From positions 1-64,000 of the forward strand of contig WEDG01002568.1 in NCBI GenBank assembly GCA_017591395.1: DNA of 64,000 nt, in the 5' to 3' direction. Below are positions 22,095 through 32,100 of this stretch, one piece after another; the first letter of the stretch is position 1; the number at the start of each line of letters is the position of its first letter. The position numbers were made by a program, and so were the translations under genes. Origin of the DNA: Schistocephalus solidus (Eukaryota; Platyhelminthes; Cestoda; Diphyllobothriidea; Diphyllobothriidae). The notes under the pieces are model-generated. The model did not search any database. It saw only the letters and a list, made by a program, of their open reading frames with translations, and was not told the DNA's origin.

Positions 22095-25090
22095 TGCGTA
22101 CTATGCGCATATACAGCCAGGAAGTAAAAACGAGGATTTCATTTTTAACTGTGTTTGCTAATTGCCTACCACCATTACTTAAAGTATCAAAAGAAATCAT
22201 TTCGGAAAATTAATCCATTTCGTGTATAGGTTGAACCTGACTTTGAAAAGAGTGTTGAGCTAATTTATTTAAGGAAAGTATTTTTACCTGGGAAGGCATT
22301 TTACCATGACGCCTTATCCTAGTTTAATTCCAGTAACTCCTACACTAATATGGTATGCTGCATTCAGTGAGCAGGACGAATTTCTGTGGTGGTTGTTGTT
22401 TGGACCGGACGTGATGAAAGCGGCTTCGTGACAGGAGCTAATCAAACAGGAAGCAAAGGAGGAGAGCGAGAGGAGTTTGAATAAATTACAAACCATCGCG
22501 AGTGCTGCCTGAGCGCGTTCACGTCCACTTAAGCACGCTCTAGCAGACTACCTGATGGTGGTGTGCTTGTACAATAGTATTCATAAACCGCAATCAGCTG
22601 CAGTAAAATATTTCTTCTCTTCCGTGTTTTGTGTTGCTAGCTCCTTGCGGTGTCCTCGAAATGGCTGCTTTTTCTAAGCTACACACACAAGTCTAGTGCA
22701 AGTCTATTACTACCCCTAATAATACTGTAAGTTCGAATGGTGTCCCGCAATCAAATGCTATTTAACTAATACTATTGCCAGAAGTCCTATTAATAGCACT
22801 TATATTGCCTCTGCTCCCCCAGAGCCTCATTTCTGCAAGGAGCTATGTGGGCAAAACCAGCTGCGTATATACTCATCCAGATATTTACGGAATAGCTAAT
22901 TTCACAGTAGGCAATAACACGCGGAATTAACACATCGGTGTGTGCAATTAAGTAATGAAAAATTCTATAATTATTCTTCATGTGCATATTCATGAGCGTT
23001 ACGGAGACCATAAAAATCCACACGCACTTCCGGAAAACTGGGCGGCTCAGGGTCATCTTTTGTTGTTTTTGGCCAGTGTCTGCAAGCCGGTTGGCAAGGA
23101 AGTGAAACGGCGCCGTTGGAGATCTTAGGATCACTTTAGAGGGTTCTTCCAGTAATATAAAGCTTTGGTATTTATAATGTGATTCATTGCGTTCGCCTTC
23201 AACAGACATCCTATTTTACACGCAAGCAAATAGTTTGCGGAATTTCTGACGTTGCGGCCTACTCGTGAGATTCAGCATATTCCCGGCCGATCGGCCGATT
23301 ATGCTGACGGGTTCATCTGCTTACAACCCAGGTTTCCCTTTAATAGTCCCCCAGGGCATTAGGCAAAGTCAGTGTGTAGCTGTCCATGCGGGCAAAAACA
23401 AACTGCCACAATGGTACTAATTTTCGTTTTTTACACAGAAAAAACGAGGTGGAGGATGCTGGGTGAGACCCGCCTACCGGCTGTGAACACGGGTTTGAGA
23501 GCGTGGAAATTAGGCGCCGGTTTGAATAGCAGCCTTGCTGCTTTGTGGCTGCAAAATGATCCTCGGCGCGCAGCCATAAACAAAAGCCCGTACGAATAGC
23601 TTCTTTCGCACGGCCCCTATAAAATGTTCATAGATTAGGCAAGCATGTTAGTTCCCAGGTTGTGTAAATTACAGTGGTCACATAACTGAAGTGTGCGAAT
23701 TTAGGGAGGACAACGTAGTGATGACATTTAAACTACGTGTTGTGTGAAATTGCAACAGAAGAAACTGACAGTCTAAGTTCTGCTTCAGTCGGCTGGTCTT
23801 TGCGGCCGAAGGTTAGCAGTCGTTCCATACTCGTAAGTACATGGGAATCGGTTCTGCACTACGCCAAGGCAAAACGTCTACGCACTATTTTAGAGACCGT
23901 CAGCTGGTACATAGTCCAGACTGCTTAAATACAGTTGATGTGCTATCTTACGAAAGGTTACACGAAATCCTGAAATTTGTTTTAGTTTCGAAAAGGTTGC
24001 CCAAGTAAGCTTGAAGGTTTGATTTTCTTGCGCCATATTCCCAATGAGATACTTTTTGGTCACCTACAAAATGTAAGTTCTGCAATAAAGGACTATCTAT
24101 GAATTATGAAATTTCTGTTGATTTTCGACGGCTTCATAAATTCAAATGTATTTTTTGGAACGCATGCACGAAAATATTAGTTCTTCTATCTAGTTGTTAG
24201 TAAATTACGTCCTTTTTAAATAATATGTTTCGAGCAAGAGTACTTTTCGGTCTCAAAAGAAACTTTTCCTACTGCAGAATACTTTAAAACCTGACTTGAC
24301 GTAGCATTTGCATTTAGCGTTACCAAAGTACATGCTGTACACATCCAGCATAAGGAATATTACACATTCCAAAACTCTGAGGACGTCACATAATAATCTT
24401 AAAATTAAGCGATGAATGTACACCATGTTATATGCTTGATAAGCAGCATTAATACATGGACAGCTGCCATTTTTTTCTTGAATGGATATTTCGCAGTCTT
24501 AAAAAAAAACTCATAGCTTGAAACTGTTTGAATCCAAAAGAAACCTTTTATCTCGACGATAAAAGTTTAAGGAGACGTAATTTCCTACCAATTAAGTAGA
24601 AAAACGAATAGTGGCCCCCATGTTTTTAAAAAAAATAGTAGAATTTATAAGAAAATCGAAAATCAATGAGAAAAATGCATGCCCTATAAGTAGTCATTTT
24701 TGCAGAAGTTTATTTTTGTTGGCAGTCGGAAAGACGCTCATTAAATAGCCGGAATCCTGACGGGAATAAAATTTTGGGATTATGCTGCACAACAATCAAT
24801 ATCATAGCCACACGTCAGTTATTTTTTTTTGGAATCAGAAACACAGTTCAGAACTTCCGTTGACGCTTCATGAGATAGTTAAGCTACGGTCCTGGAAATA
24901 GGATGATAGAATAATACAATCTGTCAATTCCACTTTGCGATTATTGCTCGTAGGTCTCCATGTGACCGCTTTTTAGATATGCAGATCCAGATGTACGAGG
25001 CAAGACTGGATTTCCTATAGCTCATCCGCCAATCAAAACAAATCCGTGAAAGACACCCACATGCGACTTCAAATATTTCCCATCGCACTC
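22095..25090. other. Unassigned AT-rich DNA
   Basis: Apart from the palindrome at 23272-23307, nothing recognisable was found. Open frames such as 22790-23209 (-) and 23372-23599 (+) have no motif or splice support. Confidence 0.5.
23272..23307. other. 36-bp near-perfect palindrome
   Basis: The arms TCAGCATA and TATGCTGA enclose a perfect 14-bp self-complementary core, CGGCCGATCGGCCG. Only a few central-arm bases fail to pair. It could form a strong hairpin or cruciform. No neighbouring gene suggests a function, and it may be the footprint of an inverted-repeat element. Confidence 0.6.
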
Positions 25091-25094
25091 GACG

Positions 25095-25300
25095 TGGGTG
25101 GGTCGGTAACTCAGGTGGGAGAGCGCTAGACTTAAAACTGCTTTAGAGCCAACTGAAATGCGATCAAAGCTCAGGCCATCGCCGGGTGATGACAAGCGAA
25201 TTAGAAACGATTATTTTAGTCTCCCTTGTTTCGCCAGTACATAGTTTAAGGTTTCCGTCGGTAGATAGGCGTGGGATTATGTAAATAAGCGCATTATTTT
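25095..25300 (+). mobile_element. Old tRNA-derived SINE copy (copy 2, decayed ribozyme segment)
   Basis: The A-box-like GTAACTCAGGTGGGAGAGCG is at 25106-25125. A weak B box lies near 25160, and a segment at about 25186-25235 (TGATGACAAGCGAATTAGAAAC, then TTTAGTC and TCCCTTG) follows the order of the SINE hammerhead segment but has lost stem II and the exact boxes. The tail continues as TTTCGCCAGTACATAG. It is assigned to the SINE family by order of landmarks rather than by high identity. Confidence 0.55.
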
Positions 25301-25304
25301 CCTT

Positions 25305-26035
25305 GGCTTAAACTGGCGTACAGCAGAATTGTTAAACCTTCAGCTAAGAGATACCTCAAATTCTAATAATTAACTTTTATTGAAACAATGATTTTTGAAC
25401 TAAGTTTATGCATATGAAAACACAACTACTCACCGCGGACTGTAAGCCACTGGACTTTATGAGAGCAGTTTCCTCCCTTGAGTAGAGGCTGTAGGTTGGA
25501 CTTTGTCCAGCCTGAATTTTTAAAAAGAATTGATAAATAAAAACTATAACTGCCTAGTTTCACGCTAAAATTTAACAGTTCGACTGGATGGGTAGTTAGG
25601 ATAAGCGTACTAAATTCTAGGTGAATCCCATCATACTTTAAGGCGAGTATTTTGCCTTCACACAACTGTGGCGGTAACATCCTTTGACATCGTTTGAGGT
25701 ATTATTTGCGCAAACACGTAACAGTGAATCTATGAGGAGGGCCCACTTTAATTACCAACGAGAGCACCAAAAAGGGAGATTTGGAGTAAGCTAGAAGCCA
25801 GCACTCACAATGTGTAGTCTTTTGAAATCATCAGGGTATATTGTGCTATGGACGCAAAGCCAAACTGAAAATTGTTAGTATGCGGTTTCATTCTGAAGGC
25901 AAAAATCAGTTATAACAAAAAAACTGCGTTCTTTAATATCCATGATTTAGGACTTGGGTGCAAAATCGAGAAATATAAAGAGGAATATATATAATATGAA
26001 GTGCAGAACTGAGTAAAGTGGTGAAAGCATGCCAA
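25305..26035. other. Unassigned AT-rich DNA
   Basis: No gene or recognisable repeat was seen. Frames such as 25426-25680 (-) have no motif support. Confidence 0.45.
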
Positions 26036-26062
26036 CCCATTAGAACCGATAAAAATAAGAGT

Positions 26063-26107
26063 GACCGGAATGACCATTTCTGGCTTATTAGCCATCATCA
26101 GCCAGTT
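26063..26107 (-). ncRNA. SINE-borne hammerhead ribozyme, intact core
   Basis: On the minus strand all conserved hammerhead positions are present. Stem I is AACTGG/CCGGTC, five pairs including one G-U, with the outermost A-C unpaired. The CTGATGA box is at 26101-26095. Stem II is TGGCT-AATA-AGCCA, five perfect pairs with a four-base loop. The GAAA box is at 26080-26077. Stem III is the self-complementary ATGG/TCAT with no loop. The cleavage triplet reads ATT and cleavage would follow 26069. The ends lie in stem I, making this a type I hammerhead. It belongs to a truncated SINE whose tRNA head is missing. The absent stem III loop suggests weak or dimeric activity, as known for minimal hammerheads in other retroelements. 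Confidence 0.75.
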
Positions 26108-26129
26108 ATACTGACCTTATCGTCATTTA

Positions 26130-26225
26130 CCGCAAGTCGCTATGCAACCGTTTGTGAGCCCCAAGGAACAAAGGGTCATGCATGTTTCGGAAACAGATCG
26201 GTGAACGCCATATTATCATAATTCA
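26130..26225 (+). repeat. SINE 3' tail fragment, direct repeat of 26411-26510
   Basis: The order AAGTCGCTATGCAACC, GTGAGCCCCAAGG, ACAGATCGGTGAACGCCA, TATTATCAT repeats at 26411-26510 with substitutions and matches the SINE tail at 35.6 kb. It is a SINE 3' end, oriented +, abutting the opposite-strand ribozyme fragment at 26063-26107. The junction is therefore rearranged. Confidence 0.6.
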
Positions 26226-26251
26226 TATTCCCGACAACAACCGACAAAACA

Positions 26252-26506
26252 AGAGGCCCGTGCCTCAATGGTAGTGCCAAATGACCAAAGGTTTCGGATT
26301 AGAATTTCAGGTGATCCACACCTGGGATAGGTTATGATTGAATAATGAGGGCTAATAAACCAGAAATTGACATCCCCGTCTCCTTTGTCTTCGTAGGTTC
26401 TTCATACAACACAAGTCGTTAAGCGACTGCCTACGAGGGCTTTAAGGTGAGCCCCAAGACATAACGGGACAAACATGTCCCGAACCAGATCAATGAACGC
26501 CACATT

Positions 26507-26510
<4 letters not shown>
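26252..26510 (+). mobile_element. tRNA-derived SINE copy 3, ending in (TA)n
   Basis: The head begins with CCCGTGCCTCAATGGTAGTG, a decayed A-box. The ribozyme segment at about 26340-26395 retains GGGCTAATAAACCAGAAAT and a CCCGTC 3' strand, but the CTGATGA box has decayed to AATAATGA and should be inactive. The tail (26396-26510) carries GGTGAGCCCCAAGAC, a hairpin GGGACAAACATGTCCC and GATCAATGAACGCCA, and runs directly into the (TA)n tract at 26511. Ending in (TA)n is shared with the SINE at 35.6 kb. Confidence 0.65.

Positions 26511-26545
<35 letters not shown>
26511..26545. repeat. (TA)n microsatellite at the SINE 3' end
   Basis: About 17 uninterrupted TA dinucleotides follow the SINE tail directly. 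They are separated by about 40 bases from the (TA)n that borders the PLE. Confidence 0.95.
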
Positions 26546-26548
<3 letters not shown>

Positions 26549-26586
26549 GAAGCAAAGACGTTCTTGGGATGCCTTTTTTCCAATTG

Positions 26587-26604
26587 ATATATATATATAT
26601 ATAT
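26587..26604. repeat. (TA)n microsatellite at the PLE 3' boundary
   Basis: Nine AT dinucleotides directly border the last recognisable base of the Penelope-like element, which is its 3' end on the minus strand. Confidence 0.95.
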
Positions 26605-26640
26605 GGAAGGAGAAGATAAGGTGATCTCTGGGGTAGAAGA

Positions 26641-26695
26641 TATACTTGTCTGACGTTTCACACTCATACTCGAGCGCATCATCGGAGATAGAGCA
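26641..26695 (-). ncRNA. Hammerhead ribozyme of the Penelope-like element (one core substitution)
   Basis: It lies about 80 bases downstream of the PLE frame on the same strand. The box is CCGATGA (26685-26679), differing from CTGATGA by C for the conserved U. Stem II is GCGCTC/GAGTGT with loop GAGTAT. The GAAAC box starts at 26659. Stem III is the minimal AC/GT, then a GTC triplet with cleavage expected after 26652. Stem I begins TCT/AGA, followed by a mismatch. Minimal type I hammerheads in the terminal repeats of PLEs are established. The U-to-C change should cripple this copy. Confidence 0.75.
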
Positions 26696-26777
26696 TAGGG
26701 GGAATTACATGGTTTAAAAAGGGTCTTTCGTGCTGACTTGCGGTAGGTCTAGCCGCCTCGTTTCTCATTGGTCCTCC

Positions 26778-29092
26778 CCTCGTGCGCCAATGGTGCTTGA
26801 CGGCCTCATGGGGCACAGGTAGGTCAATGCTGCGGTTGATAAAGTTGGCGTCTGACGGTCAAGCTTCGATGCCTTCCCTCGCCAGTCTATTTTCGGCTCG
26901 GCCGAGCACTTGAGCCTCGTCAAAATCGAACCGGTGGTTGTTTTCTAGACTGTGCATGGCGACGTGGGATCGAATATCCTTTCGCTTTACGGCCAACGTG
27001 TGCTCGTGCATGCACGTACTCAGTCGTTTATCGGTCATGCCGCAGTAGTTGGCCAGGCAGTCTAGACAGTTGACACGGTAAATAACGCCTGAGGTGTCTG
27101 CGGGTGGTAGTCGGCCCTTTGGTTGCATAACTAATCGACGGATGGTGGCCTCCGGTCGGTGTCCAACGCCCACGTTTAGCGGTCTTAACACGCGCTCAGT
27201 GGCTTCTGAGACGTTCCTCACATAGGGCAAGACATGGAAGGTTTCAGGTCTTTGTTTAGGCTCACCTTACGTCTTTGTATGCCTTTGGTATAAGCATTTG
27301 TTTACAAAGCTGCGTGGATATCCACTGGCGAGAAAGAGGCGCCATAGGGTTTTACGTTCTCGCAGCTTCTCAGCCTCTGTGCTGCAGTGTCTGGATGCGG
27401 CGAAAAAGCAATCGGACGCAACTGCGTTTATGCGACAGGGGGTGATTGCTGTTGTAGTGAAGAATTTTCTCCGTGTTTGTCGCTTTTCGAAACACGCCAG
27501 TCTGGAGGGTTCCGTCCTCCTGTCTTGATATCTGAACATCGAGAAAAGGGAGCATTCCCTCCTCTTCTTCCTCCATTGTGAATTGAATCTGTGGGAACAT
27601 CGAGTTCAGATCCCTTTTGAAGTTCTCTTTGGCTTCTCGGTGTATGATAAAAAAGGTGTCGTCTACGTAGTGCATCCAGAATTTCGGCTTGTAGATCTGG
27701 AAGACCTGAGTTTCCAGTTCTTGCAGGATGGCCTCCGCAAGGTAGCCGGAGATCAGTGATCCCATCGGGGTTCCCTGGATTTGCTCATAAACATAGTTGT
27801 TAAACGTGAAGTACGTGCGAAGGCAGTAGTCCAGTAACTCCATTGCGTGTTCCCTTTTAAAAAGTTTTCCTTCATCGTTGTACCTTCTGTCCAGAAGGTC
27901 ATCGATGACTCTCATGGCCAATTTTTTTGGGATGGATGTGAATAGGGAGACGACGTCAAAGGACACCATTATCTCGTCGGGGGCGATTGTGATGCCTCGG
28001 AGTTTTTCTAGGAAGTGCGTTGAGGATACGGCTGTGTGTTCTGAGCCCTCTACCAGCTTCTTCAAACGCTTAGCGAGCCATTTAACCAGTCCGTAGGTAG
28101 GCGTGCCTTTCAGCGCCACGATGGGCCGTAGGGGAACATTCGGCTTGTGGATTTTTTTGCAAACCGTAGAACCGCGCTAAGGCAGCATCCTGTGGTTTCA
28201 TTTGTCTCCAATCGTTTTCGGATATTGCCTTTTGGCTCCTCATTAGATTCAGACTCTTATTGATTTTTCCTACCAGTGTTTTCATAGGGTCAGATTCGAC
28301 GACCTTATATGACTGACTGTCGTTTAGTAGCTCCTGAGCTTTTGCCACGTATTCTGACTTGTTCAAGATTACAGTTGCCCGTCCTTTGTCCGATGGAACA
28401 ATAACAATTTCTTCGTCCTTCTTTAATTCCCCAATGGCCTTTACCTCGGCTGGAGGGATAGTTCGGCGTGGCCTGTGGGATATGATGAGGGAGGTGACTT
28501 GCTGGCGGATCGAGTTCTTGGCGTCTTCTGTGGTCTGTGTCTTTGAGAGTGTCGCTTCCAGTGAGGCAATAAAATCCACTGTATGTGCATCTCCTGTGTT
28601 GAAGCCGGATTCGTGCTGAAGCACTTTAATCTGATCAGATGTTGGTTGTTTAGACGACAGATTATGGACGGATGATTGTTCAGGTACGTGTGCCTGTGCT
28701 TGTTTTAGGCTACACATTTTGTTCAGTAGTTGGGCCTTTTTTCTTGTCTCGGACCTCATTCATCTTATTCGTTATCCAGCGATCTAAGTTTTGCAGTGTT
28801 GTCATCTCCAGGCGTGATGCACATTCTGCTTTCTCCCGTTCGATTTCCCTGCCGTATTTTTGTAGACGAATGTGGCATTCATTGATGAGGGTTCTTAATA
28901 GGCGGCGACTGCAGTTCCTGGCGACATCCCGACCGAAATCCGTTTTAGCTGGTGGTCTTACAGAAACACTCCGTGGCATAATGTCCGACCTCAAGTATTC
29001 GTGCAGAAAGGCTAATTGTGACCATGTAGATCCTTGTCTACGGGAAAATATTTCCCAGTGCCGTGCTCGGCAAAGCGCTTCGCGCCCGAAAT
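26778..29092 (-). pseudogene. PLE polyprotein remnant: RT plus GIY-YIG endonuclease
   Basis: Read 5' to 3' on the minus strand. The N-terminal region (29092-28710) includes a TLQNLDRWITNKMN stretch. A linker follows (28759-28082). The RT (28119-27370) has motif A as SFDVVSLFTSIP, motif B as QGTPMGSL and motif C as HYVDDTFF, with catalytic Asp residues present. Then a thumb-like region leads to a GIY-YIG domain (27230-26859) with GVIYRVNC, YCGMT and MHEH landmarks. Breaks are a base gain in an A/G run near 28725, a base gain in an A run near 28152-28158, a two-base loss near 27393, a TAA at 27267-27269 and a TGA at 26859-26861. Beyond the TGA the frame continues to about 26778. RT and endonuclease together would normally carry out target-primed insertion. 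Confidence 0.88.

Positions 29093-29096
<4 letters not shown>

Positions 29097-29126
<30 letters not shown>
29097..29126. repeat. (AT)n microsatellite between PLE and hammerhead array
   Basis: Fifteen AT dinucleotides mark both the 5' boundary of the PLE and the left boundary of the tandem array. Confidence 0.95.
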
Positions 29127-29130
<4 letters not shown>

Positions 29131-29166
29131 AAGACGTTATACCTAACTTCCGACATAGATACTAGA
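29127..29166 (-). repeat. Inverted stub of the array unit at its left end
   Basis: The first 40 bases after the (AT)n are the reverse complement of the unit segment that reads TAGTATCTATGTCGG through CTTTGCCAT, with a few substitutions. With the first direct copy (29207-29250) they form a long hairpin. A truncated inverted terminal piece is a familiar PLE-type end structure. Confidence 0.8.
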
Positions 29167-32100
29167 TACATAGAAACATCGGCGAAACACGTGTCTGGGC
29201 TTTTAGCTAGTATCCATGTCGGAAGTACGGTATAACGTCTTTGCCATATAAGATTCATACTACTTGTAGTACTACTTGTTTGTAGAATGGGCATTACGTG
29301 GTTATTCCACAGTGGTTGATTGTCTTCGACCCAAATGTTCATTGAAATTTCGGATCTGACCCTAAAAGTCATGTCTGAATCACCTGACTCCATGTCCTGC
29401 ACTTAATAATTTCAGAAATTATTTACCCGATTATTCTCTGGAGTCCATATACCAGAAACCGCATAGAGAACGCTGGGGACCCACTGAGGAGCCGAACCCC
29501 TCGTTGCTGTGTCACACAGCAGCAGAAACATCGGCGAAACACGTGTCTGGGCTTTTAGCTAGTATCTATGTCGGAAGTACGGTATAACGTCTTTGCCATA
29601 TAAGATTCATACTACTTGTAGTACTACTTGTTTGTAGAATGGGCATTACGTGGTTATTCCACAGTGGTTGATTGTCTTCGACCCAAATGTTCATTGAAAT
29701 TTCGGATCTAAACCTAAAAAGTCATGTCTGGATCACCTGACTCCATGTCCTGCACTTAATAATTTCAGAAATTATTTACCCGATTATTCTCTGGAGTCCA
29801 TATACCAGAAACCGCATAGAGAACGCTGGGGGACCCACTGAGGAGCCGAACCCCTCGTTGCTGTGTCACACAGCAGCAGAAACATCGGCGAAACACGTGT
29901 CTGGGCTTTTTAGCTAGTATCTATGTCGGAAGTACGGTATAACGTCTTTGCCATATAAGATTCATACTACTTGTAGTACTACTTGTTTGTAGAATGGGCA
30001 TTACGTGGTTATTCCACAGTGGTTGATTGTCTTCGACCCAAATGTTCATTGAAATTTCGGTCTGAACCTAAAAAGTCATGTCTGGATCACCTGACTCCAT
30101 GTCCTGCACTTAATAATTTCAGAAATTATTTACCCGATTATTCTCTGGAGTCCATATACCAGAAACCGCATAGAGAACGCTGGGGACCCACTGAGGAGCC
30201 GAACCCCTCGTTGCTGTGTCACACAGCAGCAGAAACATCGGCGAAACACGTGTCTGGGCTTTTAGCTAGTATCTATGTCGGAAGTACGGTATAACGTCTT
30301 TGCCATATAAGATTCATACTACTTGTAGTACTACTTGTTTGTAGAATGGTCATTACGTGGTTATTCCACAGTGGTTGATTGTCTTCGACCCAAATGTTCA
30401 TTGAAATTTCGGATCTGACCCCTAAAAAGTCATTTCTGAATCACCTGACTCCATGTCCTGCACTTAATAATTTCAGAAATTATTTACCCGATTATTCTCT
30501 GGAGTCCATATACCAGAAACCGCATAGAGAACGCTGGGGACCCACTGAGGAGCCGAACCCCTCGTTGCTGTGTCACACAGCAGCAGAAACATCGGCGAAA
30601 CACGTGTCTGGGCTTTTAGCTAGTATCTATGTCGGAAGTACGGTATAACGTCTTTGCCATATAAGATTCATACTACTTGTAGTACTACTTGTTTGTAGAA
30701 TGGGCATTACGTGGTTATTCCACAGTGGTTGATTGTCTTCGACCCAAATGTTCATTGAAATTTCGGATCTGAACCTAAAAAGTCATGTCTGAATCACCTG
30801 ACTCCATGTCCTGCACTTAATAATTTCAGAAATTATTTACCCGATTATTCTCTGGAGTCCATATACCAGAAACCGCATAGAGAACGCTGGGAGACCCACT
30901 GAGGAGCCGAACCCCTCGTTGCTGTGTCACACAGCAGCAGAAACATCGGCGAAACACGTGTCTGGGCTTTTAGCTAGTATCTATGTCGGAAGTACGGTAT
31001 AACGTCTTTGCCATATAAGATTCATACTACTTGTAGTACTACTTGTTTGTAGAATGGGCATTACGTGGTTATTCCACAGTGGTTGATTGTCTTCGACCCA
31101 AATGTTCATTGAAATTTCGGATCTGACCCAAAAAGTCATGTCTGGATCACCTGACTCCATGTCCTGCACTTAATAATTTCAGAAATTATTTATTCGATTA
31201 TTCTCTGGAGTCCATATACCAGAAACCGCATAGAGAACGCTGGGGACCCACTGAGGAGCCGAACCCCTCGTTGCTGTGTCACACAGCAGCAGAAACATCG
31301 GCGAAACACGTGTCTGGGCTTTTAGCTAGTATCTATGTCGGAAGTACGGTATAACGTCTTTGCCATATAAGATTCATACTACTTGTAGTACTACTTGTTT
31401 GTAGAATGGGCATTACGTGGTTATTCCACAGTGGTTGATTGTCTTCGACCCAAATGTTCATTGAAATTTCGGATCTGACCCTAAAAAGTCATGTCTGAAT
31501 CACCTGACTCCATGTCCTGCACTTAATAATTTCAGAAATTATTTACCCGATTATTCTCTGGAGTCCATATACCAGAAACCGCATAGAGAACGCTGGGGGA
31601 CTCCACTGAGGAGCCGAACCCCTCGTTGCTGTGTCACACAGCAGCAGAAACATCGGCGAAACACGTGTCTGGGCTTTTAGCTAGTATCTATGTCGGAAGT
31701 ACGGTATAACGTCTTTGCCATATAAGATTCATACTACTTGTAGTACTACTTGTTTGTAGAATGGGCATTACGTGGTTATTCCACAGTGGTTGATTGTCTT
31801 CGACCCAAATGTTCATTGAAATTTCGGATCTGACCCTAAAAAGTCATGTCTGGATCACCTGACTCCATGTCCTGCACTTAATAATTTCAGAAATTATTTA
31901 CCCGATTATTCTCTGGAGTCCATATACCAGAAACCGCATAGAGAACGCTGGGGGACCCACTGAGGAGCCGAACCCCTCGTTGCTGTGTCACACAGCAGCA
32001 GAAACATCGGCGAAACACGTGTCTGGGCTTTTAGCTAGTATCTATGTCGGAAGTACGGCATAACGTCTTTGCCATATAAGATTCATACTACTTGTAGTAC

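Larger units (their letters stand above)
26605..29096 (-). mobile_element. Penelope-like retroelement (PLE) bounded by (TA)n on both sides
   Basis: A 2.5-kb element read on the minus strand. In order it holds an N-terminal region, a PLE-type reverse transcriptase, a GIY-YIG endonuclease, a short 3' region and a hammerhead ribozyme. It is bordered at both ends by (TA)n tracts (26587-26604 and 29097-29126), consistent with insertion into, or generation of, TA repeats. No intact 5' pseudo-LTR is visible, so the 5' end is probably truncated. The reading frame is broken at several points, so this copy cannot supply protein. Confidence 0.9.

Noticed and set aside
29983..30648. Open frames of about 90-100 codons on the + strand and similar minus-strand frames within the array
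   Set aside because: The same peptide recurs with each 353-bp unit and shifts with single-base indels. These are by-products of the tandem repeat, not genes.
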